Source of the DNA: Cheiracanthium punctorium
Lineage: Eukaryota > Arthropoda > Arachnida > Araneae > Cheiracanthiidae
Reading direction: 5' to 3'
Assembly (NCBI GenBank): GCA_038373885.1
Contig: JAWZYV010011610.1
Coordinates: 1 to 64,000 of the forward strand
Length of the DNA stretch: 64,000 bases
The notes beneath the pieces are model-generated. The model was not told the DNA's origin, ran no database searches, and saw only the letters and a list, made by a program, of their open reading frames with translations. Numbering within the stretch: the first letter of the stretch is position 1; every line of letters begins with the position of its first letter. The position numbers were made by a program, and so were the translations under genes. Positions 11,828 through 22,647 of the stretch are shown piece after piece.

Positions 11828-12640
11828 AATGTTGTTGTTGTTGTCGAGTCCATGGATAGACGACACTATCCATGGAAAGAGGGCTGCCAGTGCCCCCGAG
11901 GGGGTTTGACTGCTACTTGTTGGTCCCTAATTTTGAACCGATTCCAGATGAGGTACCAACCACCACGTGAAATCGGCACCCCCAGAGGTATCGTTTAACC
12001 CTTTAATGCGCAGTGTTCCCGCTCTGGGAACACCAAACTCTGACGTTTAGACTGTTGCCAGTCACGAAGAATAGATTTGATTTCTATAAAAATAGTTGCG
12101 GGTGACATAGCTCCACGAGAATCCTTTACTTTTTAGCACGTCATTTCCCGTGTAAAAAAAAACTGTCACGATTATTTTTAACAGCACTGACATCTGCTGA
12201 AAAATGGAAGAATGGAGAACAGCTGGATAGATTGTCCAATGCTGAAAAAAGGGCATCCGTTGCTATCGCTCGACTTAACTACCAGCAAGATGGCGGACGA
12301 TCGAAACGTTCATCGCGTTCCACAGATCTAGAGACCCTTTTTTGACGACAGCTGGCTGTGCTCGGGCATAGATTTGATTCGCGGCCGATGGCAACGGCTG
12401 CCCTTTTTTCAGCATTGGGAAAGGGTTGCGCCTCAAAGGGTTAACAACTTGGAGGACATTGGAGCCACGACGGATTTTACGTGCATCAGCTCCCATTAGC
12501 GTACACGGTTCCACAACAGTCGAGCCGAGAGGGGGAAGTCCCTCCCAAGCACTGGCCAAGCCGGATGCTGCTTCACTTGCCGTGTTCTTATGGGAACGGA
12601 GTTTAGCGCCCAGACCACTGCGGGACTTAAGTTTAAATGA
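11828..12640 (-). mobile_element. tRNA-derived SINE, copy 1, split by a TTAA MITE
   Basis: On the reverse strand it starts near 12632 with a pol III A-box-like GCAGTGGTCTGGGCGC and ends in a (CAA)n-type tail, seen as TTGTTGTTGTTGTTG at 11828-11843. The second copy at 12668-12960 aligns with it on both sides of the inserted MITE (11999-12440): ATCGGCACCC and CAGAGGTATC lie left of the insert and GGACATTGGAGCCACGAC right of it. tRNA origin is inferred from the A-box; the B-box is weak. Confidence 0.6.
11999..12440 (+). mobile_element. piggyBac-type hairpin MITE, intact, TTAA TSD
   Basis: Exactly flanked by TTAA (11995-11998 and 12441-12444). Ends are CCCTTTAATGCGC on the left and GCGCCTCAAAGGG on the right. 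The interior carries the family's conserved block with CCAGCAAGATGGCGGACGAT and the run toward CAGCTGGCTGTGC, followed by a reduced second arm. TTAA duplication with CCC/GGG ends is the piggyBac superfamily hallmark. No coding capacity. Confidence 0.85.
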
Positions 12641-12667
12641 TGTGATGATATGAAATATTTTTTTTTT

Positions 12668-12960
12668 CTAATGGCTGGGTCAGCCGCCTACTGTAGGCTT
12701 GAGTGCTACGAAGGCTGCATATGTTGGTCATTTCATTATGGGGGCGCCTATATGACAGACCAACGTTGCACACTATGAGTAGTTTCCTAATTTTCAGCCA
12801 ATTCCAAATGAGCACCTGGATCGGCACTCCCAGAGATATCATTTGACCATGGAGGGCATTGGAGCCACGACATTCTTTTTATCCACGACTGTCACCTTCC
12901 CTGTGGTCTTGTCACACTACATTATGGGCACGGAGCTTAGCGACTAGGCCACTACGATAC
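12668..12960 (-). mobile_element. tRNA-derived SINE, copy 2, uninterrupted
   Basis: Lies head-to-tail with copy 1. On the reverse strand it starts with GTAGTGGCCTAGTCGCTAAG, which is close to a tRNA A-box. It runs through ATGTCGTGGCTCCAATGCCC to CAGCCATTAGAA. Where copy 1 has the TTAA insertion, this copy reads ATTTGACCATGG, so it serves as a paralogous empty site. Confidence 0.6.
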
Positions 12961-13564
12961 ACGATAGGAACATAAAAACCTGAAATTAAAGTACATATTC
13001 TACAGAATTCAAAAAATAAAATTACACAATTTAAAAAAGATTGAGCATTTTCAAAACATATTTTGAAACACGAAGAGTGAAATTTGAAGTTATTTTGAAT
13101 TTAAAAATTTCTGAAAGAACAAGCACCTTTCATTTAAAAAAAAATCTGACGATACTAATATTCTTCAAAAATTTAAGTTCATTTCCTTGCATATTTAACA
13201 AATATGCCAGCCGTAAAAATGTTTGGGAATTTCTTTCTAGATAAAATGATAAGTGAATTGATGATGATATAAACGAAAATTAAAATGAAATTTCCTGAAC
13301 AAGCTGAAATGGCGATAAAATTGAGAATAAATATTAGCTCTAATTGTTTCAGCTTCGCAATTACATATAAATTTGTGTTCTAAAGTCTTAAGGAAAAACT
13401 GAATTTTCCTGTGTTTTCTAAAAATGTGGGGTCTTCCTCTCGTTATGAACTCGACAATTTTCATTGATGAGATTATTCAATAGTACAAATTTTCCCATAT
13501 AAGGTCTTTCAGAAATTTTTCAGCAATAAATGCAAAATTCACTACTTTGCATTTGCTTCTGCTA
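12961..13564. other. Non-coding AT-rich sequence
   Basis: No supported gene or element. Two overlapping 67-75 codon frames on opposite strands look random. Confidence 0.4.
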
Positions 13565-14291
13565 CACAGAGTGTCTCAAAAACGATGACCTCGGATTTTA
13601 TTCGTTGAATATTAATCACTGACATAAGAAAGTTTCGACGATAAAGGTAAAAAATTCTATGAAACCGATTAAAGTTTTCATTGGATTAAGTTTGAGTGAA
13701 TACACAATTTAAGTTTTGTACAGTCCCCGTATAAAAAGAAAAGTACCACGTAAATATGTTCCTCAAATAATAATGAACTGATGTGCAATTGAACTGATGT
13801 GTATTTCACTAGTTTATCCCAAAAAGGGTCAGGAATATGAGAACAAATACCTACAATATGAGAACAAATATATACAAACTCCTTTTCAGAGGATCTCGAA
13901 GGGAGGGAATATCATGTCAGGGTTCACACAGGAATTACGACAGAAAATAATTATTCACACTCTAGCGATAAACCTTTACATTTAAATTCATGTATAGCCC
14001 CTGACCAACTTCTTTTAAGCTCTGAGACCTTTTATAGTGAAAGTCTGAATTTTGTACATCACCTAATTTATCCATGAAGCACGTTCTACTAACCGATTTT
14101 TTTTTTTTTGTCTACTCGGGAAGTATAAAATTTAAATTTTGTATAAACTCAAATGTAATACCCTGAAAATTTTAATTTGTTTCATAAAATTCTTTACCCT
14201 TTTTTTATGCAGCTTTTTAATTTATTATGCGTGTCTGTGGTCAATATTCAAGAAATAAAAGCTGAGGTCAATGTTTTTGGCACATCTTGTA
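13565..14291. mobile_element. TA-flanked inverted-repeat element, mariner/Tc1-like
   Basis: About 60-bp imperfect terminal inverted repeats. The left end reads CACAGAGTGTCTCAAAAACG; the right end in reverse complement reads TACAAGATGTGCCAAAAACA. Both continue into a TGACCTC block and TTGAATATT. TA lies outside each end (13563-13564, 14292-14293). The GTGTCYCAAAAA end type is common in mariner-related elements; the superfamily call is inference. No transposase remnant seen. Confidence 0.65.
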
Positions 14292-14812
14292 TAAAACAGA
14301 ATCGATGAAGTAAGGATGATTTAAAATTATTTGTCTTGATGTGTTTTTACAGTAATTCAGTTGCCTTTATAACATTTATCTTTTTTTTATTCAACATTTG
14401 CAATTGAAGTAATTTTAAAATATCCCTAAAATGTGTATGATCAGTCGCGTAGCTAAGGGTGAAGGGGATATCGGAATATATCCCACACACGCAAAAAGCT
14501 CTGATTAATTACCATAAGCTTAATATCACGCGGGATTATCTGTTTATTTGCATGATGAGTTATTTCATATCCCCCTTGAATGCTACATAGTAAGTAAAAG
14601 GTTTATAGTAAAAGTAAAATGTTTTGTAGTTAAAAATAAACATTTGAATTACTTTATTCGTCTCTTATTGTTTAATGTATAACATAATTTTATTAATCAG
14701 AATCAGGTCGGGTAATTACGACCAGTGCAGTTCGGGGATATAAAAATTATTTGGCGTAAAAGAAAAACTTTTTAGGCAAACAAATTTAATTAAGATGTAT
14801 ATTGATAATGTA
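14292..14812. other. Non-coding AT-rich sequence
   Basis: No gene seen. Contains one of several GGTAATTAYGAC motifs (14710-14723) discussed in the findings. Confidence 0.4.
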
Positions 14813-15204
14813 TTAGGTTGTAACGAAAGTTTCCCGCCACTGCAAACATCGTCAGCACACAGTTCTCGTTGGCGTATTTGCTCATATTTTGTCAAACGAT
14901 TTTTACCATTTGAAAGAAAGATAACACTGTGTTGTGAAATCTGTAAAAAATATAGTTATCATTAAGTATAAGGTGTCTCAAATGGAACTATCACTCTAGA
15001 GGATTAGAACCATCATTTACTTCCAGTTGTGTTGCAAAATGTCAGCTACATAATATCAACGAATTATGAGTACAGCTTTAAGTACTATTGTTGTATCATG
15101 TGACACTGTGCAGGTTTGGTACCGAAAGTTCAAAAATAGTTATCTAAGGAGTAAGAAGTTAGTTTTTCAGGCAGATATGGCGGAAAACTTTCGTTACAAC
15201 CTGA
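14813..15204 (+). mobile_element. mariner deletion derivative
   Basis: Near-perfect ~27-bp terminal repeats: the left begins TTAGGTTGTAACGAAAGTTT and the right is the reverse complement of TCAGGTTGTAACGAAAGTTT. TA flanks both sides (14811-14812, 15205-15206). TTAGGTTG-type ends are typical of mariner. At about 15095-15145 a short frame reads V-Q-V-W-Y-R-K-F-K-N, resembling the W-F-x-K-F segment of the mariner N-terminal DNA-binding domain. The rest of the transposase is deleted, so it could move only in trans. Confidence 0.8.
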
Positions 15205-15864
15205 TATTTAAGCTTCCGACACGCTTTCATTTTTTCTGGCATAATTAAACACTTTTAAATTCGTGGTCATAATTATCACACAGTTTTTTTAATTGAGGTA
15301 ATTACGAACAGTTATGGAAACATAGTAGAAAAAATTATTTTGACCTCGGAAAGCACACGCTTCTCCTATATCACTTAAACACATTAAGGAAAAAATAATT
15401 TTAAATATTTTATTTATTTGTAATAGTTAAATATAAATTATAAAATAAAAATTTTGCTGTTGATTATTTTTTAAATTTTCACTTGCGAGTCCACCTACTG
15501 TCCTCACTTAATGTCCACTTACTGTCCTCGTTTATGAACAGAGCCAGAAGTAATAAATTCCAAGAAATTATACCAGATAAGAGTTTGTAATGAAAATAAA
15601 GGAGACACATAAATACAAAACATTCATTTAGAAGATGTACATTTCTTTTAATCAAAGTTTCTTTTTCTAAGTCTAATAATCATACAAACGGATGGCATAT
15701 CAAGAACAATAACATTTCTTCTGACTTTTCATTTTATTTCTTTATCTTGACTTTATTTTGTTTTAAAAAGATTTTTAAAAATACTTTCTAGCGAATCTTT
15801 CAATTTTTTCAACAATTCTTACAGTCAACATTTTATTCTTTTATAAAAAGAGTAACTTTCAGTA
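15205..15864. other. Non-coding AT-rich sequence
   Basis: No gene or element end. Contains GGTCATAATTAT (15264) and GGTAATTACGAAC (15296), further instances of a recurrent motif. Confidence 0.4.
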
Positions 15865-16034
15865 AGGGGGGTAGCCAGAAATTTTTCATTGGGGGGGGGG
15901 GGGGTTACGACTACTGCAACTCACATATATGCATACATGTGTGTGATAAAGGAGTGAAGAATATACATTTTGTATGGCAAAAAATTCCTCATTGGAGGGG
16001 GGGGGGGTTTATGACCTCCTAGGCTACGCCCCTG
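15865..16034 (+). mobile_element. hAT-type MITE with poly-G ends
   Basis: The right end GGCTACGCCCCTG is the family's CAGGGGCGTAGCC terminus inverted; the left terminus has two substitutions (AAGGGGGGTAGCC). Approximate TSD TTCAGTA on both sides. Long G runs follow both ends. The interior ATACATTTTGTATGGCAAAA is shared with copies at 60511, 48079 and 54308. Confidence 0.8.
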
Positions 16035-16384
16035 TTCAGTATATATAGACAACAAGAGTCCATTTTGATTTAATGAGTAGAAATTATTACTCAATTTGTA
16101 TCAATTATTTCCGCACCAAGGTAACTTTAATCACAAACAAAAACAAGAATAGTACCCTCAGTTGCTCCAACAAAAGTTTAACCATAAGTATCAAAAGAAA
16201 TCACCTGGTCATAATTACCCCAATGGTAGACGCAGCTACTCTTTTTGTGATTTTGTTTGGGTAATTATGACACCAATAATTCCGACACCAATTTTAAAAA
16301 TAATTGATAATTTTTAATGAAAATTATCTGCAAAAAAATCAAAGGATTCTGTTCGAAGCTTGGAAAATGGACTAACGCTTGTAT
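16035..16384. other. Non-coding sequence
   Basis: No gene seen. Two more GGTAATTATGAC-type motifs occur at 16207-16220 (reverse) and 16258-16270. Confidence 0.4.
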
Positions 16385-16462
16385 ATTTTTTGCGACCAAC
16401 TTGCAAAATGTCAGAGTTTTGTGAGCTCTCAGCAAGAACACAGCAGCGGGAGAGCTAAAGGG
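16385..16462 (-). mobile_element. TTAA MITE end fragment
   Basis: GTCAGAGTTTTGTG ... AGAGCTAAAGGG followed by TTAA (16463-16466) resembles the GTCAGAGTTTGGTG ... GCGTTAAAGGG end of the hairpin MITE family. The opposite end was not found. Confidence 0.4.
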
Positions 16463-16599
16463 TTAACTAAAGTGCTCAAATCAACTCATCAGTTAATAAA
16501 ACATTAGTTGATGGTGCTATTAACTAATATGCTCAAATAGTATATCTGAGTTGCTTTCTGCACTGAAAATTGAGAAGCATTGCTGAAATTCAGAGAACG

Positions 16600-16745
16600 C
16601 TAGATCTTCAGAATTTTAATGCTGCCTACGGCCTCCTCCCCTGTACCATTTTACATGTATGTGCAAAATTTCAAGCCGATCGGCCAAGCGGTGTAAACTT
16701 GTATACCAGACAAAGAAATGAAGAAACTTTCATATATATATACAT
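16600..16745 (-). mobile_element. Helitron-type 5' end fragment
   Basis: Contains CAAAATTTCAAGCCGATCGG and a degenerate ACAAAGAAATGAAGAAACTT tail. On the reverse strand these resemble the sub-5' region seen in the other Helitrons here (for example 18830-18883 and 19840-19927). No matching 3' end. Confidence 0.4.
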
Positions 16746-17478
16746 TAAATTTGAATTCAGTTTTATTGCGTTTAAAAGAAAAGAGATGCCTTGCTGTAAA
16801 CATATGCAAATAATATGCTTTTTGGTCACGAAGTTAAAAGTTGGTGAGGAGGGAGTAAGGGGGATGAATAAGAAGCATATAGATATGACTATAAAAAGAG
16901 TTTTTATCTTTCATATTTATATTCTAAAAGAGCTTTCCTTTTTAACATTTATCCCCCCCCCAACTATTTTAGAGTATGCTTTATAACCGATGATACTTCA
17001 ATTTATATCGTCCATTGTTATACTTTATCTGTCTACTTAGGTATTTTATATTCCGAATGGGGTACATTTTAATATTTGAGAGGTTTTGGAGGGTGAGGGA
17101 ACGGACATTAGCATAAAACTACATTTGGATTCAGAAGTGTGTGCGGCAGTATTTCCACTTTAAATATCTAGTCTTTCTCATGACAGGAGGTTTATATTTT
17201 GAATATGCAATGGGGGTTTACGGCCTTGATAAAGTAACATAGATATTTTCCCTGTACAATACGGTGGAATGAATCCAGGCTGAAATTAAACAGAAATAAC
17301 TTCCTCAGAGGAAAATCTTCTCGCTTAATTGCCTTGGCCGCATGTGATTTTCGAGAAAGCATTTCCCTCTAAACCGAAGTAACAATGCGTAATAAATAAA
17401 TATGTTTAAAAAAAACATACACATTTCGTCGAATAATTTTCCTCGATCGAGTTAATCTGACTCGAAAATGAATTTGAT
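16746..17478. other. Non-coding sequence
   Basis: AT-rich with a C run near 16955; no supported gene or element. Confidence 0.4.
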
Positions 17479-17482
17479 TTAA

Positions 17483-17817
17483 CTCTTTCATGGGCAAGTT
17501 TATGTGCGGAGAGTCGAGAGTTCTTGAGAATATTTTGGTCCGTTTTTTAGGATTACTTCTTATATTTTTCCTCTGCTTTAATAACCTACGTGAAAACTAA
17601 AGAAACAAGTGTTACACAAACATAAATTTTGCACGAGAATAAAGAAGTTATTCACAAAATCAAAGTCAGAAAGCTAACTGCAGTTTGCACACCCAGTAAA
17701 ACGCAAAAATATATAATTAAAAGCGATGATTCTTTTGTGCTCATTTTTCAGATAATTATGACTTTTTTTAATACTAATCAAAGAAATATTCATAAGCCAA
17801 ATGTAATTTATAATCTA
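17483..17817 (+). mobile_element. TTAA-type MITE truncated by a Helitron
   Basis: Starts after TTAA (17479-17482) with CTCTTTCATGGGCAAG. It aligns with 60401-60915, sharing GTTTATGTGC, GAGAGTCGA, CGCAAAAATATATAA and CATAAGCCAAAT. The alignment stops at TAATCTA where the Helitron 3' end begins. The 60.4 kb copy continues AATCTAGATG, so the Helitron entered this element. Confidence 0.65.
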
Positions 17818-17959
17818 CTAGCTGAAGTACCCGTTCTTCGCACGGGAATGAATGGACTTTTTGATATTACGATTTGTTGTGATTACTATTTATTGTAATA
17901 AAGAGATATAGCAAAATGGATATCGCGTTATAATGTGTTCAATAATCATGCATACCGAA

Positions 17960-18800
17960 TTTCAACGCAATCGTTTATAAGGCGCAGAAGGCGATGCGGC
18001 GTAGCGCAATCTAGTGGCGAGTTTTAGCAGAACGGATACGGCGAAAATATTCTTCGCATTCAGATATCGATGTATACGAATTCTCATGACGATCGGCTGG
18101 ACAGTCCTGAAGTTCATGTGCTGACGCGACATCTAGTGGCAAGTTATAGGAAAATGCATAGCGCCAAACTCTTCCCCGTGTTCAAATATCTATGTATACC
18201 TATTTTCATAGCGATCAGTTGCACAGTCAAGAAGTGATACACTGCAGCGCCATCTAGTGGTTAATTAAAGTAATGATTTGTTAAAGCGCCGTCAAGTGGC
18301 GAATTATAGTAAAATGGATAACGCCAAAATATTCTCATTGTTCAAATAGCATATATATATACATTAAATTTGTATACTGATTTTCATAGGACCGTCTGAA
18401 TGGTCTAGAATTTGGCCTGCTGCAGCGTCATCTAGTGGCGAGTTAAAATAATAATGCATTGCAGTGCCATCTAGTGATGAGTAACATCAAAAGGAACACA
18501 GAATATATTCTTCTGCTCAAATGTGCAAGTATAAAAAATTTTAAGCCAATCGGTCGAACGGTACAGAAGTTGATGCGTTGCAGAGCTATTTAGCTGCAAG
18601 TTACAGCAAAATGGATAGTGAAAAATATTCTCCGTGTTCTAATATCCGCGTGTACCAAATTTCATCGAAATCGGTTGGACGATATTTGCATAGCAAACGG
18701 CTAAACGGAATAGAATTCGACGTTCTGCTGCGCCACCTAGTAGCAAGTTAGAGGAAAAAAGATAGCATAAAAACCTTCTCCATGATAAAAGACTTAGGTG
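17960..18800 (-). repeat. Degenerate tandem array inside the Helitron
   Basis: About eight instances of a CATCTAGTGGCGAGTTA-like core at roughly 18008, 18130, 18252, 18290, 18429, 18468, 18585 and 18733. They are spaced about 120-150 bp, with shorter 38-40 bp steps. The spacer repeats a TTCAAATATC...ATTTCATAGCGATCGG segment. Confidence 0.75.
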
Positions 18801-18949
18801 AACCAAATTTCATGGTGATTGGTCAAACGGTGCTGGAGTTTTTCAACCTCATACACACGTACCAACATTCATTTTTATCTATAACCAGTGTCACAGTGTC
18901 ATTATATATACCAGTCTCAAATAAAATCCAGTTTCAAATCTAAGCCTCG

Positions 18950-19760
18950 CCAAAGTGCCAACATACGCCATTTTGCAAGAGTTTTTTTCAGGGAATCATT
19001 CGAAGTATTGACTTAGCAGCAATCAATATGGGAAATGGTTCGACCGCCAAAAAGTAAAGCACGCATTTATTTGAAAAGTGGAATCTCTTAATACAGCCGA
19101 ATTTTTTAAAATTATCAACTATAACGTGTTTTATTCATCGTTACTCCGATGTACTAAATGAGAAGATTTCAATTTTCTGAAATTTGGCGGAATTCCCCCA
19201 ACTTAAATCAATGTACTCAATTGGCGAGAATTCTGAAGATAGGTCGCTTGAAATCCCTTAATAACTGCATTATTTCTTCACGGATCATTAAAATTTAACG
19301 CTGTAACATTTGCAAAGGTTCTAATAAAACATTTGCACTTGTTTTCAAAAATCTATTTCCTTAAGCTCTCAATAAATTGCGCCAAGCCGAAAACTGTGCA
19401 AACCGCTAGAACTCACTTTCTGGGCATTTGAGCCATTTTATTTTTTCGCCAAACTAAAAAATTTTACATATTAGCCTCGGAAATCTTCAATTCTTATTGT
19501 TTTGCGTATAAAACATTTCATTCCTGCTCCGATTTCCCTTGCACACGATATTATAATAAAAAAATAATAATCTTACAAATGTAAACTAACAAAAAAATCA
19601 TTATTATACTTTTATTTTTACTTTGAGAATTTAAAACATTTTATTCGGCAAAATCGCCACACATGGCAGCCACGATGCTTATTTCAGACTTTTTTGACTA
19701 CAGGGGTTATAATTACGGAAAGCTTTTTGCGTGGAGAGCATAAAAAAATCTCTTAAATTC
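18950..19760 (-). repeat. Dispersed repeat shared with 49.1-49.8 kb
   Basis: Aligns over about 750-800 bp with 49080-49830. Shared blocks include AATCATTCGAAG, GAATTTCAATTTTCT-like sequence, ATTTGGCGGAATTCC, TAATAACTGCATTATTTC and GACTACAGGGGTTA. It is the body of a Helitron family; no coding frame is conserved between copies. Confidence 0.7.
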
Positions 19761-19927
19761 CGGGAACGGGTGGACTTTCAAAGCTTTAAAGTGGACTATG
19801 ATTTATTCTATATTATTTTACATATCTGTGCAAAATTTCAGGCTGATAGGTCCATTTTGGGGGATTTGTATACGAATCAAATCCACAAACAAACAAACAA
19901 ACAGAATTTCATTTTTATTTATAAGGA

Positions 19928-22030
19928 TATATACAGAGATCTCTCGCTTGTACGCGTTTTAAAGGGACCGATTTAAAATCGCGTATAACTGAGAGCCGCG
20001 TATAACTTATTTTATAACTCTTCATCTAAATTATGCGAGACAAAATATTAGAAAAAAAAATATGCTTAATAGTAGTTTTTCAGTTGAAAAGAGTAATATT
20101 ATATTTTAAAATATTTAACTATACAATTTAGTTTCCCTTTTAATTCAAAAATAGAATGAACGTGAGGTCCGATAAAATTCAGCAAACGCCGTGTGACAAG
20201 AGAAATTACTTTAACATTGTGCTTAAACGAGGCCTCTGGAGCTGCCGATTTCAAGTGCTAGGTCTCTCATTTGGAATTGGTTCAAAATTAGGAGACCCCG
20301 AGCTAAGTCGGTCTTCCTCCTACTGGGGTTCATTTAAATAGAAGCCGTTCCCTTTCGCTCATCGCCGTCCTATAGGGAGGATCTGGTACCGCTCCGCGGT
20401 TGGCAGAGGGTATGCGTAACAACAGCAACTTACACGTTGTGTTTTGAAATCTTTGCGAGTGCGTTTGTTCTTTGTATTCCGATTTGCTAGGAATACGCCA
20501 ACCCTTCTGAATCCGGAATCTTAAATGACTTGCAAAAAGTGTAAAATGCAATAGAAAAGGGGGGCTTTCTGTTTTGCGTTTGCGGAAACATATCATTATC
20601 GAAATCCGGAAAGCGCAAATACAGACTGCCTTTTTCATTACATTTGCACTCTTTCCGAGTGCATTTCAATTATCGGATTAAGATTTGCTGGAAATACCAC
20701 AGCCTCAAGATATCGATAGAATTCCCCTAATTCTCTGATTTCGTGGAGGTATCTACTGTCACTAACACTGGGGGGGGGGGGGGGAAAGAATGCTTCAAAA
20801 GATAAAGAAGAGGAGTAACAGTCATAAATAAGATAGATTCAAACTCTCACCCTGAACGATCGCAAGTGACTAGAGGAATGCTAATTATTTGACAACCAGA
20901 GCTCGAAAAATATTCGTTGAAAGCTCGTTAAAATATATATTTCCTATTAATGATGAATAATTGCTTTTCTTTTATGAAATATCTTGCATTCGCAGCACAG
21001 TAACTGATGTATCATAACCTATTGCGTCGTAGAAAGTAGAAAACACACATAGCCCAAACAGCACATTTGATTATTTTATGTCTATTTCATGACAAACTCG
21101 TCCAAAGCATATCCATGTCTACACCAAGATATCTCTTCGACATCACTTTAGTGGCATCTTTGGGAAAATTAAAATATGCTATAACATGATACTGAATAGA
21201 TATGCAAACACCTCAATCATATGTCTATACGGACATAAACGGAAAAATCCAAAATATGGTTCATGACATCACATGAAATGGACATGTAAGTGTCCCAATT
21301 ATGCCTCTACATTAGGGTGGTCACAAGTTACATGGGGGAAAAATTTGTTAATGTTATTTTTTGGGGCACCCCCCTAAAAGTTGCCAATTGACTAGAAAAT
21401 GAGATTGGCAAAGTTTTAGCTCAATTGCATAATATTAACCCGTGCCGCATCGAGGTTGAATTCTTGAAAAACAATTTTTTCAAAAAATATCGTTTTTCCT
21501 TCCTTTAGTATAAACTATTTGCTCTACAGACCTGGTTCTTGTTTTATTTCATAAAAAAATGTTGCTTTGAGATTTTACTCTCAACAAAACCAATATTTAA
21601 TGGCATTCAGTGTTTTTTAGGTCAGTTTGCGAATCGTACCACCAAAATCTGCATTTTTGTAAAATTAGTTAAAAAAAGACAAATTAAGAACTTTAAGTAA
21701 TTTTGGCAGTCTTTTGTATTATTCGCATCAAAAACAAAAAATAAATCAAGAATTTTCCAAACAAACTACAATTCGTGAAATATTTTTATTCATTTGATAT
21801 GCATTTCTGTGCTTCAGAAGAAAGATCTTTATTTGTATTTCAGTTGAAGCACATCTAAGACAAACCTCTCAAATTTTCTTTATTACAATGCTATTTTTGT
21901 TGTCTGTTATTATTTACTTTTAGAATGGACATGGGTGCCCTAGGAAGGGCTATGCCTCTCCTAGCTCAAATATTATCGTTATGATTTACATACTGGTATA
22001 ACGTAAAAGTGGTTCAACACTAACACATAG
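19928..22030. other. Unassigned sequence
   Basis: No supported gene. A 15-base G run lies at 20770-20784. The 20330-20670 reverse frames (60-102 codons) are not recognisable. The segment at 21050-21300 has TE-like composition but no ends were found. Confidence 0.4.
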
Positions 22031-22194
22031 TAGGGAGTTTGTGCATACCGTTTCTTCCTACGCTAACGCTAACCGCTATACGGAGTACTTTGACCAACCA
22101 TGTTTCGCATTTTATGCGTGCGCATGCGTTTATTGTCCAATGTCATTTAACGTTAGCGTTACCGTGAGTGAAACCGGACCTGCATAACTCCCTA
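22031..22194. mobile_element. Short inverted-repeat MITE
   Basis: Ends TAGGGAGTTTGTGCATACCG and, in reverse complement, TAGGGAGTTATGCAGGTCCG. The inverted similarity runs inward to a CGCTAACGCTAAC / GGTAACGCTAACG block. Flanking TA is possible. Superfamily unknown. Confidence 0.65.
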
Positions 22195-22614
22195 ATATCT
22201 TTCCGGTGCAGGACCCTTGACGTGCAATAGGACTCCGAAGACAAGAATCTCGAAAACAAAGAATTGGTCTCATCAAAAGCAGATTTTAAAATTCTGATTT
22301 AGCGGGTGTTGTTCTTCACTGGGATGGAAAAATGCTTCCTCATATTTTGAATAAAGAAAATGTAGAGAAAATAGCGATTTTAATTAGCTGTGGCGACGAA
22401 GAACAGTTAATAGGAGTTTCTCAGCTTGAAAATAATATGAGAATAACTCTTAGGCAAAAGCTGTATTTAAAGCAGTTGAAGAATGGGAGGCAGTTGGTAA
22501 AATTCAGGCAATGTGTTTTGATGCCATTTGTTGCCTTAGGGGAACGTTCAAAACACTTCATTTTAAAAGTAGTTCTCAAACTTTTTTGAGAGAGGGTTCC
22601 CGAATGAACAAGGG

Positions 22615-22647
22615 ATTAATTAATATGAATGATGCATATTAATTAAT
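22615..22647. repeat. Short palindrome
   Basis: ATTAATTAATATG is followed after 7 bases by its perfect reverse complement. Low-complexity AT makes the significance small. Confidence 0.6.

Larger units (their letters stand above)
17818..19927 (-). mobile_element. Helitron composite, reverse strand
   Basis: The 3' end on the reverse strand is CAGCTAG followed by T (CTAG at 17818-17821), preceded by a hairpin CCCGT...ACGGG, the classical Helitron terminus. A 5' end reading TCCTTATAAATAAAAATG with a TTTG-repeat lies at 19927. A second 5'-like end near 18883 shows that at least two elements are merged. No RepHel helicase is encoded, so the element is non-autonomous. The 3' end is more certain than the pairing of ends. 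Confidence 0.65.

Noticed and set aside
12275..12653. Open frames of 94 and 75 codons on opposite strands
   Set aside because: They fall inside the TTAA hairpin MITE and SINE and read repeat sequence; similar frames recur in other MITE copies.
16570..16986. 138-codon forward open frame
   Set aside because: It runs through a Helitron-type end fragment and AT-rich sequence, matches no family, and has no splice or codon-use support.
17960..18800. Regularly spaced repeats as a CRISPR array
   Set aside because: Repeats are degenerate, spacing varies, spacers are related to each other, and the genome is eukaryotic; this is a minisatellite within a Helitron.
21300..21420. AGGGTGGTCACAAGTTACAT as a DNA transposon end
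   Set aside because: The sequence has the look of a terminus, but no inverted partner or TSD was found to the right.
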